Shown piece after piece: positions 1 through 12,314 of a stretch of DNA of 64,000 nucleotides. Every line of letters starts with the position of its first letter. Within the stretch, counting starts at the first letter, position 1. A program made the translations under genes and the position numbers. The DNA is from Cymbidium sinense (Eukaryota; Streptophyta; Magnoliopsida; Asparagales; Orchidaceae): the NCBI GenBank assembly GCA_021442155.1, contig CM038221.1, forward strand, positions 79,624,494 through 79,688,493, read 5' to 3'. The notes under the pieces are model-generated. The model searched no databases and had not been told where the DNA came from. It saw only the letters and a program-made list of their open reading frames with translations.

Positions 1-637
1 TTTCTTTTTATGTTTTATTTAGTTTATGTTTAGATTTTATGGTTTACAATTTAAGTTTTAAGGTTTAGGGTTAGTTTAGGGTTTACGGCTTAGGGTTTAT
101 GGTTTAAGGTTTATGCTTAGTTTAGGGTTTAAGGTTTAAGGTTTAGGGGTTAGGATTGTTAGTTTTTGGGTTTAGGGTTTAAGGTTGTAGGTTTATGGTT
201 TAGGGTTAGTTCCTTATAGACCTCCATCTCCCACCACTATATAATTCCACTATTTTGCCTCCATGCCATATCTATTTCTGGTTTTTGATGGTGATGTTCC
301 TTTCATTCCCATTCTGGGTTTAGGTTTAGGATTTTATTTGTGTTTAGTTATTAGGGTTTAGGGTTTAGTTTTTGGTTTATAGTTTAGGGTTTAGATTTTA
401 TTTTAGGTTTAGGGTTTAGGTTTTAGTTTTTCATTTTTAGGTTTTATTTATTTTTAGTTTTAGGTTTGGGTTTTTTAGGTTTTAGTTTAGGAGGGTTTAG
501 GTTTAGGTTTTATTTAGGTTTGGGGTTTAGGTTTAGTTTAGGTTAGTAGGTTTAGGTTTTTAGGTTAGTTTAGGTTTATGGGTTGGGTTTAGGTTTTAGG
601 ATTGGGTTTAGATTTTAGGTTTAGGTTTTATTATTTT
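1..637 (+). repeat. Degenerate TTTAGGG telomere-like satellite block
   Basis: Short runs of TTTAGGG and variants (TTTAGG, TTTATGG, TTAGGTTTAGTT) fill this stretch, G-rich strand on +. No run exceeds a few perfect units, so this is not a working chromosome end. About 215-310 is less repeat-like and unassigned. The block ends where a LINE poly(A) end begins. Confidence 0.85.
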
Positions 638-1430
638 GAAAAATTTGGGAAATTTTATTGTCACAAAAAAGGGGGATACAAAGTCCTTAAAGGGGATAAA
701 TCTCTAGATTTCAAAGCACAAATCTAAAGAGATTTATTTAACTATTACAATAATATATAAAAGTAAATAAAAGAAAAAAAATCCAAATCAATAATAACAA
801 AAGGTCCATGTGAGCAACAGTCAAATCCACTTGGCTCCTTTGATAATGGCAAGAACTACCTGCAAGATTCTCCCAACCTATAAAAGAAATCTGCAACATA
901 CTAAAGAAAGGATGAGTATAATTAAGTAGACATAAAGAGTAAGGGCAAAGATAAAAAACAAAGTAAAGAAAATGCTCGGGTCAGTCACAGTCATCTCATG
1001 AAGCAACATTATATTTATGCATCCAATCTTCAGAAGAAGGGTTACAATTACATATCATGCTACTAGCCAAAAGAAGAAAGAGAAGGAAACATCAAGGCCA
1101 TCATAGCCAGCATACCACATGTAGCCAATCATCTAAAGACCATTCTTCAACCAGGGTGCAAAGTCTTCCAACCAGAACACATAACTTCCAACCACAAAGC
1201 CACCAGAACAATCAAGTCCAGTAAGATAGATTAACAACCAAACCTCAAGGATACCAACAATAGTAAGAAAACCACCAAGGCCACCACCAAAAATAAAAAA
1301 ATAGCATCAATAAGGGCAAGCATCATAATAGGGAGAACAACATAAACCAGAAAAAATTACCCCAAAGCGAGAACAAAAAACCAACAATTATCACCAAAGG
1401 ACCAACAATCCAAATCCAAGGCAGAGAGCA
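638..1430 (-). mobile_element. 5'-truncated LINE 3' tail (segment 1)
   Basis: On the minus strand this is the last ~0.8 kb of the LINE 3' untranslated tail. It is closely similar to 27913-28700 (tail of LINE E), sharing words such as GTCCATGTGAGCAA and the block around 1018-1052. A reverse-complement AATAAA lies at 654-659, about 20 bases from the junction with the array. The other end stops abruptly near 1430 and satellite resumes, as expected of 5' truncation during target-primed reverse transcription. It has no coding content. Confidence 0.75.
654..659 (-). promoter_or_regulatory. Polyadenylation signal of segment 1
   Basis: TTTATT on + is AATAAA in the sense of the LINE, about 20 bases before the end of the LINE copy. 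The equivalent hexamer occurs at 17545, 27928, 34656, 43652 and 54355. Confidence 0.6.
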
Positions 1431-1721
1431 AATTTTAGATTAGTTTAGTTTTTAAAATTTTTAGATTTAGTTTAGAGTTTAATTTTAATTTAGAGTTTAG
1501 ATTTTTAGATTTTAGTTTAGATTTAGTTAAATTTAGATTTTTTTTTAGTTTTGTTTAGATTATAGTTTTTTAGTTTAGATTTTTAGTTTAGAGTTTAGAT
1601 TTTTAGATTTAGTTTAGATTTTTAAAGTTTAGATTTAGATTTAGTTTAGTTAAAATTTTAGATTTTAGTTTAGAGTTTCAGGTTTAGAGTTTAGGGTTTA
1701 GAGTTTAGGGTTTAAGGTTTT
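1431..1721 (+). repeat. TTTAGA-rich telomere-like satellite block
   Basis: This short block is of the TTTAGATTT/TTTAGTTTAG type, grading into TTTAGGG-type repeats just before LINE A. It matches the TTTAGA-rich segment of the 35.5-64 kb higher-order repeat. Confidence 0.8.
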
Positions 1722-3079
1722 GGAAAACACCATAGGGAATTTTACCACAAAAAGAGGGTTACAAGATCCTTAAAGGGGATAAACTCCACAACTTGCCAAA
1801 GAGCTACAATCACCTAGAGTAAATCCTATCTAAGTACATCCAAAAGCAAAATAAAAGAGTAAGGAAAGCAAAAGATACAAATTGATTAATATAGATAAGC
1901 CAAAGGGTAGATTTGTGCCAAAGCTCTTCAGGATGAGAGAGTGCATGACACTAGGGAGCAAACCCAAGAGAACAAGAGAAGTGCAAAATTGTAGAAAGAT
2001 AGAAATTAGAAGTTAAAGTAATATAGACAAAATGAAATTTGAAAGCGATAAACCGAAAGATTATAAAGTAGTGATAGAGAAGGCTCGCTCATCATCAAAT
2101 TATGCAAATATGAGCATCCAAACTGAAGGGTTACAACACAAAGCTACTACCAAACCAAAAGGAGTGAAATCATCTCATCATAGCAAATGGAAGATAACAA
2201 TCATTTGTTGAAAGTCTTTTGAGCTTTAGTTTTAAATGCCATATACACTATAGAAAAGGATACAACAAAGAACATGGTAAGGGTATCCCATAAGAAATAT
2301 CATCAATAGTCACCATGGCATGAGAAATCCTATATGAAAATGAACTTCTAGATCCACCTTATTTTAACCAGAGGGTTTAATTAGCATGAAAACCCACAAC
2401 AAGAAAATATCGAAAGGGTCGGAGGAAAGAAGCAATACAACTAGTTGAAAAGCTCAAATCTAGCAAGGCAAATAAACAAGCATGTATAACTCCAACCAAA
2501 ACATATAGGACAAATATGAAGTTAATAACCAGCAAGTGTAAAGCAAAACATCATATCCCAAACTCAAATTACAACATGAAATGCAAAAGTTTAAGAGAGA
2601 TAAGATGGGAATGCAATTTATTTAGGTGGACGTAGTGATAATAAGCTACACCCCACCACAAACACTCCAAATTAAGACAATCAGAGACAACGATTTTTGG
2701 TATAAAACTTGATAATCCAGTTACCAACAACCAAGATAGCAAAAAATAAGCTTTATAAATCTATTCGAATACAGCAAGGTAACATCCATAGTAATAGCAT
2801 AAGCAAGGATTTTAGGAAGGTGAGGATAGAAAAGCAATAAAAAAATAACCCCAAAAGCATTTGGACATGATAAACAATGTAGTTTTAGAAATAATCAGAA
2901 ACAACCAAGATGAATTAACAAAGAAGCCATAAAACCACCCATTTAATAGACATTGCATAAGTTAATTTTAAGTAGGTAATATCATAATCATTATCTGACA
3001 AGTCAATGAACCAAAATGGAAAAATAGTATTTAGATGGTGATTAGAGCGATGCAAACAAAATTAAGTAGAAACAAAAGC

Positions 3080-4570
3080 TAACAAACAAACAACAACCTC
3101 GAGGAAGCTTTAAGATCCAAAATCCACCCAACAATTAAACAATAATACAAATATTGCACCCACCATAAGATAAGACAATAAAATAGAGGAAACATAGACA
3201 ATAAAAGGGGTTTAAAAGGAGCCATCATAGAAATCCTTAAAGTTAAAGGAAAGCTATAAACTACCATCTTAAAAGTGACTGAAAGAAATCATTAAGTAAT
3301 TCCAATCAAAGAGACACAATAATAATAAGGGTATGGCTTTCTTTTAGTTGGTAAGGTGAGGTTAGCAAAAGCAATCAAAAATAGCAAAAAGATGTCGATA
3401 TAAGACCCAAAAATCCAACAGTGAACAATTAAAACATCAAAACATTTATTGCACCCACCACAAGATAAACCAATAAAAAATAGTGGAACAACATAGAGTC
3501 GAAAGTGGTTCAAAGAAAAGCCATCTTTGAAATCCTTCAAGACACACAAAAGAGCGGTTAGATCGAAAAATAGCTAGAAATCAAGAAGTAATTCCAATCC
3601 TACAAAGAAGAAGTTATAGAAGTTATTGCTTTTCTCTTTTTGGTTGTGAGGTTAGGGAGCATAAGAGGCCACAATAATAAAGGGAGAAAAATAGATAATG
3701 TCATGAAGCAATACAAAAATATAGCAATTAAACATTGATACAATAAAGTCATGAGCCCCAAAATAGATTTCCATAAAAAGGTAAAGAGACAGAACACAAC
3801 CTTAACCATATAATGGAAAATAGATACATTAGGACCCCTTAACAAAATATTGATGGCAAGAAGTCTCTTTATTGATCTAGAAAATATAAGAAGCATAAGG
3901 TAATGCATATCCCTACAGACAGAAACACCTACCATTAATAGTGAGACTCATATAGTAAGACCCCAAAGGTTGGGTAATTAATCCAATAGAAAATGCCACG
4001 AGATCGAATTAATTAAAGGGTTATGAAGATGCAAAACAACCTTAGATGAAGCTCCGGACATAAGGTCCAAAATTCCAACAACAAAAAAAATATTACAAAC
4101 CCACCATAAAGCTAATAAAAAATAGTGATGAAACATAAACACAAAAGCGGTTCAAAAGGAAGCCATCAATGAAATCCTTCAAGACAAAGGAGAGGCCTAA
4201 ATAAACATCCTCGAAAGTAGACCGAAGGAAATCATTAATAAGTCCAATCAAAAGAAATAATAATAATAACAAGGGTATGTTTCTTAAGGAAGGTGAGCAA
4301 AGTAATCAAAACCAACCCTGCAACATTAAGACCCAAAATCAGAAATAATTAAAAACAAAACATATATTGCACCCATAGGAAAATCCAGTAAAAAGTAGTG
4401 GAACAACATAGAGTCAAGAATGGTTCAAAGGAAAGCCATCTTTGAAATCCATCAAGACACCTAAAAGTAGACCACCTAATCCCAATATCGAAAAATAGGG
4501 ATGGAAAAAAAAAGTAATTCCAATCGACCATTAATGGAACTAGAAGTAAGACCCCAAATAAGTTTAGGTA
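3080..4570 (-). repeat. Diverged internal repeats in the LINE A tail
   Basis: Four diverged copies of a unit containing an ATTGCACCCACCA-like word, followed ~90-110 bases later by GCCATC..GAAATCCTTCAAGACA-like sequence, are anchored at about 3153, 3448, 4092 and 4376. Spacings are about 295, 644 and 284 bases. LINE B carries one such unit (around 18690-18800), so the LINE A tail has expanded it. Confidence 0.6.
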
Positions 4571-4699
4571 ATTAAACCAACGATGCCAGTGCAAATAATC
4601 GAAGGGGAAGATGCATTAGCAAAATGTAGAAACAACAACAAAAAATAAGTTGATCAGCTAAAGATAATATAATAGGCCAAACCAATATGATGGATTAAT

Positions 4700-5190
4700 T
4701 TTGAGGTAAGGAGTCCAGATTGTCCAAATTAACCAAACCACACAAATGTTTAGAAGTGTAAGATGATCAAAGAATTTTATGACATCTAATCTTAGATTGG
4801 GTAATCATATGCATTACCCTCATGCCATACATGAGTGATTTTAAAATAGAGTTAAGGAGAGCTCTAGTGCGAGAAGATAGTACAATTAGCCCATATTGGT
4901 GGAAGTCAAAAGATCAATCAATAGGGCATCCACCAATCCAAATATTGAGCCAACCTTTTGAAGGAAAATCTCAATTTGTAAACTACCATTAGCTCAAAGA
5001 AAAGAATAACAAGTATTAAGGGGTAAGCAAAAGCACATATGACTTTCCCATTAGGTTTTGAAAATGCCACCACAAAGCATTTTTGAGAGACCATCGTGTT
5101 AAGTTTAGTAGTATTAGCATGAGGTTTTACAATAAAGAATCTTGTCATCTTTACGGATCCTAAGTTAAAACCTAATTTTTGGCACACAAT
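4700..5190 (-). pseudogene. LINE A ORF2 RNase H domain, decayed
   Basis: The minus-strand frame ending at 4918 contains NGKVICAFAYPL followed by a variant of ILFAELMAV, the signature of the RNase H domain at the C-terminus of plant LINE ORF2. The equivalents are ICAFGYPL in LINE E and ILFAELMAV in LINE B. The stretch 4700-4900 aligns by eye with the RNase H end of LINE B (19460-19640). Frames are broken by shifts and stops, so no product is expected. In a live element the domain would remove RNA from the RNA-cDNA hybrid. Confidence 0.65.
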
Positions 5191-5386
5191 TTTGAATTGA
5201 TTAGTTAATTAAATTGGCATTAAACAGTCATTTTATTTTTAATTCTAGCAATTATCCTCATCGTTCATAGAATCGATGTTTTGCATCATTTTATATGAAC
5301 CAAATAAGAGTGCAAGCTATAACTTTAATGTGGCCTTTAATAGTGTTTTCAAAATAAACTTCAAGAAGTTGGTAAAGAGTTATATT

Positions 5387-7435
5387 TGTGAGTCATACCA
5401 CCCAAGAGGAATTGGGTGATATTAAAAGTTTTAAAACTTAAATCTTAAATTTTAATTTTAGAAAATTAATTTTGGTTTTATAATGACAGATACAATTCTT
5501 AATGCAACAAAAAAAAGGGCAAGAAGTAAAGAGAGACAATATGCACAATAATTTTACGTTTGGCCAAACCCCAAAATCAACCCACGCCCACTAGCCACCC
5601 TTAGAACTAAATAAATGCAAAAATAGCTTACAAATAGTCTCTTCTATGAGTACAACCCTACAACAATATGTACTCTCCTAGAAGGTAGTACAACCCCAAA
5701 ATAAATTTTACAGCACAAAAAGAAAAATACAAAATAATAAATTTTGATAAAATAAATCTCTCACAAATATACCAAGCTATCCAATGATATCACAACTTAT
5801 AAATGATCACTTATAACTTAGAATTTTTGGCAAGATAATATGCTCACTTAATATTGAAATAAATATCTTAAAGTGATCTTACTAAGATGTTTAAAAATGA
5901 TTTCAAAATAAATTTAAGCAAGGAATAATTTATTTTATTTTTCCAAAAAGATTCTTTCAATTAATGCTAATGATCACAAAGTACTTAAATAAAATGAGTA
6001 TATGATAGATCTAAGTATCCTAGTAAGCTTTTAATTAAAAAGAGAGATATAGTAAATATAAAAATAATTTCAACACAATAATTTAGTTTTAAATGCTTAA
6101 AAATATACTTCTAAAATAGATCTAAGAATAAATGATCTTTCAAAATAAGACTAATGAAGAAATATTTCAAGAAACCAAAATAAATTTGTAGGAAGTTTAA
6201 ATTTCAGCAAGTTAAAATAGATCCTACAAACTAACACAAGAGGTTATCAAAAAAAAAAATGATTGAGAAACTTTGATGTGAAAAATAATATCCAAAGACT
6301 AATCCACCAAAAAGTATAAATTGGAAAGAATAAATAGATGGTGAAAATATCATGAACAACTAAAGAGATTAAAATCAAGAAAACAAACTCAAGTAATTTG
6401 AGAAGGCTTGCTTGTTGAAGATGTTGAAGCTTCCAAACCAAGGATTTGATCTTGCAATATTTGGAGAACACTTGGAAGAAAATCCAAGAGTTTTCTCTTA
6501 GATTTGGAGGGATTTTGAATTTTGAATGAGGAATGCTTTCATGAAGAGAATAAGGGCTATTTATAGGCAAGAAGATCATATTTTAAAAATATATCATGCA
6601 AAACCTCATGTTATCATCTAATAATTTAATATTCAAAAAAAAATAATTTATATTAAATAAATATTAAATTTAGCAGCCAAAATATTGGCTATTCATGGGT
6701 AAAAAGTAATCAAATATGGCTCTTAATATATTCAAAGCATGTAGCATGCATTCATTATAAAAATTAGCTAATGTTTAGAAAATCATAATAAATTCAATTT
6801 TAATCAAAAGTGGGTCATGTAACCTCTTAAATTAAAGAAAAAAAATCCAAGGAATCCGTTCGAGATGAAATCAGATATGAATTGTTTGATTAGAAAATGA
6901 CTTTGGCTAAAATACAAAATTTTATATATTTTTGTTAATTTTGACATGTGACATTTAAAAATTATGATATAATTTATATATAATTATAAATATGTTAGTT
7001 ATCTTATAACCAGCAAATTAAATTAAAATACTTAATTATATTAAGTAAATAAAATAATTATACTTAATAGCTTTTATCATTTATTACTTTGACAATTTTA
7101 ATGCTATGTATGAACCATATAATTGAATGTTAATTAAATAAAGATTTATATAAATTAACCTCATTAAAATAATATTTTAAGTTTGAGCAAATTGATTCAT
7201 GCCAATGAACTCATTTGAATAGTCATATAACCCAAAATATTGTATCTTGAGCTTCACATTATCCTTTTCATTCTTCTACTCTTGCAATTTTCTCAAACAT
7301 ATTTTGAGATGTATTGGATATGTAATTAGCAATTGATATATCTAAAATACATTAAAATATTCATTAAAACATCCAAGCATTTGTTTGTTATCATCAAAAT
7401 TAATCAAATTGAACATGAGGCTAATTAAGCCAACA
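5387..7435 (-). repeat. 3' LTR of the copia element
   Basis: It is near-identical over long stretches to 12315-14400. The largest visible difference is near its + strand left end, where about 14 bases (GGGAGGGGGGTTTG-like) present in the other LTR are missing. It is AT-rich with no ORF of its own. Confidence 0.9.
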
Positions 7436-7447
7436 ATCTCCCCTTTT
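7436..7447 (-). promoter_or_regulatory. Polypurine tract of the copia element
   Basis: On the minus strand AAAAGGGGAGAT directly precedes the LTR start TGTTGGC. This is the plus-strand priming site next to the 3' LTR, and the wording is typical of Sireviruses. Confidence 0.85.
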
Positions 7448-7616
7448 GATGATGACAAACTAATGTTGGTATTGATTTTGATGAAGGTGCAAATTGACCT
7501 TTCATCATAGTTTTGAAAGAAATTCTATTAAAAAAAATTTATGCATATGAGATGAATAATGTTGCTCCCTAAATGTATGCATTAAATAGACTTAATATTA
7601 ACCAACATTTTACTCT

Positions 7617-7630
7617 TCTCCCCTTTTGAC
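7617..7630 (-). promoter_or_regulatory. Second polypurine-tract-like motif
   Basis: A repeat of the tract (AAAAGGGGAGAAGAG on minus, preceded by GATGTTGTC) lies about 180 bases inside the first. Multiple tract-like copies upstream of the 3' LTR are a known Sirevirus trait. Confidence 0.6.
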
Positions 7631-7664
7631 AACATCAAAGTGAGAACAAACTACATACAATTTT

Positions 7665-9090
7665 AAATATTAGGATCTAACATTCCAAGCATGCGTCTTA
7701 AAGTGCAAAAATGTTCTTTTGGTAAGGGTTTTGTAAAAATATCTATAATTTATAATGCTAATAAAATTAATATTAACATCACCTTTCAAAACATGATCCC
7801 TAATAAAATGATGTCTAATTTCTATATGCTTGGTTTGTGAGTGCTTTGGATAGGATTTTAGTCAAACAAATAGCACTAGTATTGTCACACCGAACTAGAA
7901 TGTGATCTTGCTTAATACCAAAATCTTCTAATTGTTGCTTTAACCAAAAGACTCGAGCAATGTAACACATATGTAGCCTGTGGATAAAGCTACAATTTTG
8001 TTTCTAGATGACCAAGACACAAGTGATGATCCTAAAAAATGACATGTGCCAGATGTGGTTTTTCTATCTACTTTGCATCCTGCAAAATTAGCAATAAGCA
8101 ACCAAATCACATGATAAAGAATTTTTAGGATACCATAAACCTAACCTAGTAGTGCCTATCAAATACAAAGATATGCTTGATGCTATTAAATGAGATTCTT
8201 TCTGGTTGAAAATGAGCACACAAACAAACAAAACATAATATCGCCTACTAGCAAGGTATAAAAGTGAACCTATCATACTCCTATAAAGTTTTGATCAGAT
8301 TTTCCTAATTCATCTAAATCCAATTTTATAGATGGGCTCATAGGAGTTTTACTAGATTTAAATCTTTTCATGTCAAACCTCTCAAGCAATTCATTTATAT
8401 ACTTAGTTTGACAGATGAATGTGCCATTTTCTTGTTGCTTCACTTGAAGATCTAAGAAAAAATTAAGTTCTCCCATCATACTCATTTCAAACTCTAGACA
8501 TCAAAGATGAGAACTCATGGCATAAAGATTCATTTGTACTTCTAAATAATATATCATCTACATACACTTGTACCACAATCAAATCATCATCTATGCTCTT
8601 AAGTAATAAGGTGGTATCTACTTTGCCCTTTCTAAATCCATGATCTATCAAAAGTTACTTAACCTATCATACCAAGAGGCCTATTTTTAAACCATATAAG
8701 GCTTTCTTTAATTTATACACATGATTTGGAAAATCAAGGCTCTCAAATCCGTGTGGTTGCTCTACAAATACATTTTGGCCAATAAATCCATTCAAAATGC
8801 ACTTTTGACATCCATTTGAAAAAGTTTAAAATTTCTAAAATAAGCATAAAGGAGTAACCTGATAGCTTCTAGTCTTGCTACGGGTGTAAAAGATTCTTCA
8901 AAATCTATACCTTCAACTTGTGTGTACCCTTGTGCAACTAACCTAGCTTTATTTCTAACAATACAACCTGAATCATCTAGCTTATTCTTAAAGATCCATT
9001 TTGTTCCAATGACATTTTGATCTTGGGGTCTTGGGACTAATTCCCAAACATCATTTCTTACAAATTGATTCAACTCCTCTTCCATAGCAA
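7665..9090 (-). pseudogene. copia pol: reverse transcriptase and RNase H, frameshifted
   Basis: In pieces on the minus strand. 9085-8792 encodes the N-terminal reverse transcriptase ([40 protein letters not shown]). The catalytic YVDD is at 8564-8553. 8485-8273 gives the thumb region (TFICQTKYINELLERFDM). 8276-8088 gives MIGSLLYL and the connection to RNase H. Sequence down to about 7670 ends with the copia C-terminal word IFTKPLPKEHF. Frame changes and stops separate the pieces, so it cannot make a full enzyme. The catalytic loop itself is intact. Confidence 0.9.
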
Positions 9091-9119
9091 TAATCCAAAA
9101 TTATCATTTAATGCTTCTT

Positions 9120-10560
9120 CTAAATTTTTAGGTTCAACCTCGAATAAAAATGCGAATGATCTACAACTTCTCTACTATGTCTTCTAGTCATAACTCCTTT
9201 TGAAGGATCTCCTATAATTAATTCCTTTGGATGATTTTTATTATATTTCCATTCTTTAGGCAATAAATCATCCATATTATCTTCTAAAGATATTTTCTTA
9301 AAGTTATCAATCTCTTCATTAATCACTTCATTTCTAATAGGATCAATCAAATTTTTATCAAAAATAACATGTATTGATTCTTCTACAATCATTTTTTCTT
9401 TATTGTAAACTCTATAAGCTCTACTAGAAAGAGAGTATCCTAAGAAAATACCATCAACCGATTTGCAATCAAACTTACCTAAATGCTCTTTTCCATTATT
9501 CAAAATAAAGCATTTACATCCAAATACATGAAAATGTTCAATCTTAGGCTTCTTTCCAAAAAATAATTCATAGGGTGTCTTCTTCAAAATTGGTCTAGCC
9601 CAAAAATATTTTGGCAATTTATACTCATCAAGCATAGATCTACTTAATTCATTATTCTATTTTTTTCTCTCTACTACTACATTTTTTTGGGTAGTTCTAG
9701 GTGAAAAATTATGTCTAATCCCATGTTCATCACAATAATCCTCAAATAATTTATTTTCAAATTCGCCACCATGATCAGTTTGAACCCTATTAATCAAAAG
9801 GCCTTGTTCTCTTTGAATATATTTAGAAAACTTTCTAAACTCACCAAAACATCATCCTTGTAAGTTACAAATAAAACCCAAGTATATCTTGAGAAATCAT
9901 CAACAATCACAAAACCATAATTTTTCCACCTAAGCTAGTGGTGCTAATAGGACCAATAAATCCATGTGCAATAATTTTAGAGGTCTAGAAGTAGAAACAA
10001 TATTTTTACTTTTAAATGAGCTTCTAGAATGCTTACCATGAATATATGCATCACAAACATAGTTTGAATGAAAATTTAATTTAGGCAATCCAACTACTAA
10101 ATCAAGTTTGGCAATTTTATTAAGTGTGTGCATGTTAATATGACATAGTCTCCTATGCCATAACCATATATCATCATGAGTGCTTTTAAAACAAAGTAAA
10201 TTCAAATTCACATCATGAAAGCTATCTAAATCAATGACATAAATATTTTTATATCTTTGTCCTACTAACAAAACATTTTCATTATTTTTATAATGCAATA
10301 TGATGCATAATACTACATTCAAACCTTTATCACATAATTGACTAATAGAAATTAAATTATGTTTTAATCCTTCTACTAGAAAAACTTTATCTAAAGTGAT
10401 AGAATTCTTACAAATAGAACCAATGCCAATGATCTTTCCCTTTGCATTATCTCCATATGTCACAAATCCTCCATCACTTGATTCTAAAGTTGTGAATTTA
10501 TCTTTATCTCCTCATATGTCTTGAACATCCACTCCAAGTACCACATGCCTTCTTTGATTT
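9120..10560 (-). pseudogene. copia protease end, pre-integrase and integrase, frameshifted
   Basis: The protease active site lies at about 10543-10509. It reads as WSGCSRHM where DSGCSRHM is expected, so the catalytic Asp is lost to a small deletion, with another frame change right after. 10463-9930 holds ISISQLCDKG, the pre-integrase WHRRLCHINMHTLNKIAKLD and the start of the core (RPLKLLHMDL). The integrase core continues through TDHGGEFENKLF (about 9780) and VVVERKN, with a stop soon after. 9635-9120 is the C-terminal part (YELFFGKKPKIEHFHVFGCK, GIFLGYS). Acidic D and E motifs remain visible, but no single frame spans the gene. Confidence 0.9.
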
Positions 10561-10579
10561 TGCTTTGAAGGCATTCCTA

Positions 10580-12290
10580 CAAAATAAACTCACATGTTAA
10601 CTTTTGGAACCCAAACATGTTTGGGTCCACATTCTACATTTGAAGAAAGATATCTATCATGCATGGTTTGTGTAGTGCTTGTACCTTTTGGTACCCATAC
10701 ATAAGATGATTGCTTAGTGTTTTGTAATTTATGTGCATAGCAATCAAATGAAATATGCCCTTTTCTATCACAATAGTTGCACCAAACATTAGTGTTTGCA
10801 TATGACTTAGCACAATAATTATAAGGTATATGTGTGGGATGTGAATGATGCAAATAATTTCTATTAAATATTTTTCTTGATGAAGTATTATAATGAACTT
10901 GTGATTTCAAACATAATTTTAATCTTGCTTTTAATAAGGTATTCTCTCTTTCAAGTTTACATACAAGTAAGAACAATTTAATAAAGAAGTATTTTACTTT
11001 TAAATTATCACATTCATTTTTAAATCACAAAATGCATATCTAAATTTTTATGTTCTTTTCTAAAGTTTTGTATTTTCTTTTTAATTTTTATATTCAATAA
11101 CTAAATCATTAAAAGCATCATCTAATTCATCATAAGATATATCATTACATACCTCTTGAGAATCTAAGTCAGATTCTCCATTTGCCATAAGACATATGTT
11201 GACCTCTTCATCGGATGAGCAAGTACTTGATTCATTTGAATCTGGATTGGCCCATAAAGCTGTCTTCTTCTTCTTATGGTATTTTGTATCTTTCATATTT
11301 TTTCTTCTTTCCATATCAATCTCTTTCTTCTTTGATTCAACAAGTTCGGACAATCACCTCTTTGTGTCCGCTTTTTATAATGGTAGAGATGATCCCTCAC
11401 CAGAAAATTTTTAGTTTGAAATTTATAGTTTTAGAATTTTTATACCTTTGATTCTTCTTCTTAGCAAGTTCCCAAGCCTTTTGGATAGCATGACCACCTC
11501 ATCACTATCACCATCCGAGCTTGAGGTGTTATGCTCATCACTATCATCAACTTGTAATGCAATAGCTTTTCCTTTATCCTTCTCCCTTTTTGTTGAGTTA
11601 TCCATCTTATCCCTTTGAGCAATAATGTTCATGTGCTATCAAAGAACCCAAAAGCTGATCAAGTGGATAAGAAGATAAATCCTTAGCTTCACTAATAGCT
11701 GCTACTTTAGCTTCCCATTCTTTCGGAAGACATCTAAGAATCTTATAGACTAAGTCTTGATTCCCATATGTTTTTCAAGAGAATGCAATGTGTTAATTAT
11801 TTTCATGAATCTAGTATATACATATAAATAGATTGAGACATATGAAATAACTCATATTCATGAACAAGTCTATTTATGTGAGCATCTTTAACTTCACTAG
11901 TTCCTTCATAAGTTATAATGAGTTTATCCCATATTTATTTTTTGTACTTAACATAGAAATTTTTATATAATCATCGGTAATAAAGCACAATGTAAAGTAT
12001 TACAAGCCCTAGCATTTAATTCATCAAGTTCTCTTTCTTCTAGACCATTCCTCAAAAGGTTTTTCTACTTTAATTCCATTTACTTATACCGTGTATGATA
12101 TTGATGTGTCAACATATACCACATGCGTGCATCTTGACCTCTTAAAAATGTACTAATTCTATTTTTCCAATAGTCAAATGGTACACTATCTAAAAGTGGA
12201 GGTCTATGAGTGGATTGTCTCTGGTAGTGAACCCTTTGGGAAACCTTGTGCCATAGTGAAAAGATCTACTCTTGGATGTTAAGCCAATAA
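10580..12290 (-). pseudogene. copia gag (nucleocapsid), frameshifted
   Basis: The frame 10976-10590 contains a CX2CX4HX4C zinc knuckle (CNYCDRKGHISFDC, codons at 10781-10740), followed by the copia word VWVPKG twice. Upstream pieces at 11353-11081 (charged, with SSDEEVNICLMA) and 11632-11423 belong to the linker region of plant copia gag. Sequence up to about 12290 decodes in broken frames to the gag N-terminal half (for example KNRISTFLRGQDARMWYML). It would coat the RNA genome in virus-like particles. Multiple stops and shifts make it non-functional. Confidence 0.8.
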
Positions 12291-12300
12291 AAGAGCCTAG

Positions 12301-12312
12301 GCTCTGATACCA
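12301..12312 (-). promoter_or_regulatory. Primer-binding site (initiator tRNA-Met)
   Basis: On the minus strand TGGTATCAGAGC follows the end of the 5' LTR with a 2-base spacer. It is complementary to the 3' end of plant initiator tRNA-Met, the usual primer for plant copia elements. Confidence 0.9.
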
Positions 12313-12314
12313 AT

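Larger units (their letters stand above)
1722..5386 (-). mobile_element. LINE A, 3' half (RNase H end plus long 3' tail)
   Basis: This is the 3' part of an L1-type plant LINE read on the minus strand. It holds the RNase H region (about 4700-5190), sequence leading into the zf-RVT region (up to 5386), and a ~3 kb non-coding tail to 1722. The tail begins on + with a word close to that at 17522 (GGGTTACAAGATCCTTA is shared) and carries the family block near 2114. The AATAAA position is altered to TTTACC on +. The element continues at 14401 after a copia insertion: the words flanking 5386 and 14401 line up across the uninterrupted copies at 30615-30730 (LINE E) and 58575-58690 (LINE D). Confidence 0.8.

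Noticed and set aside
12301..12312. Part of a tRNA gene
   Set aside because: Only the 12-base primer-binding complement is present; no cloverleaf around it.
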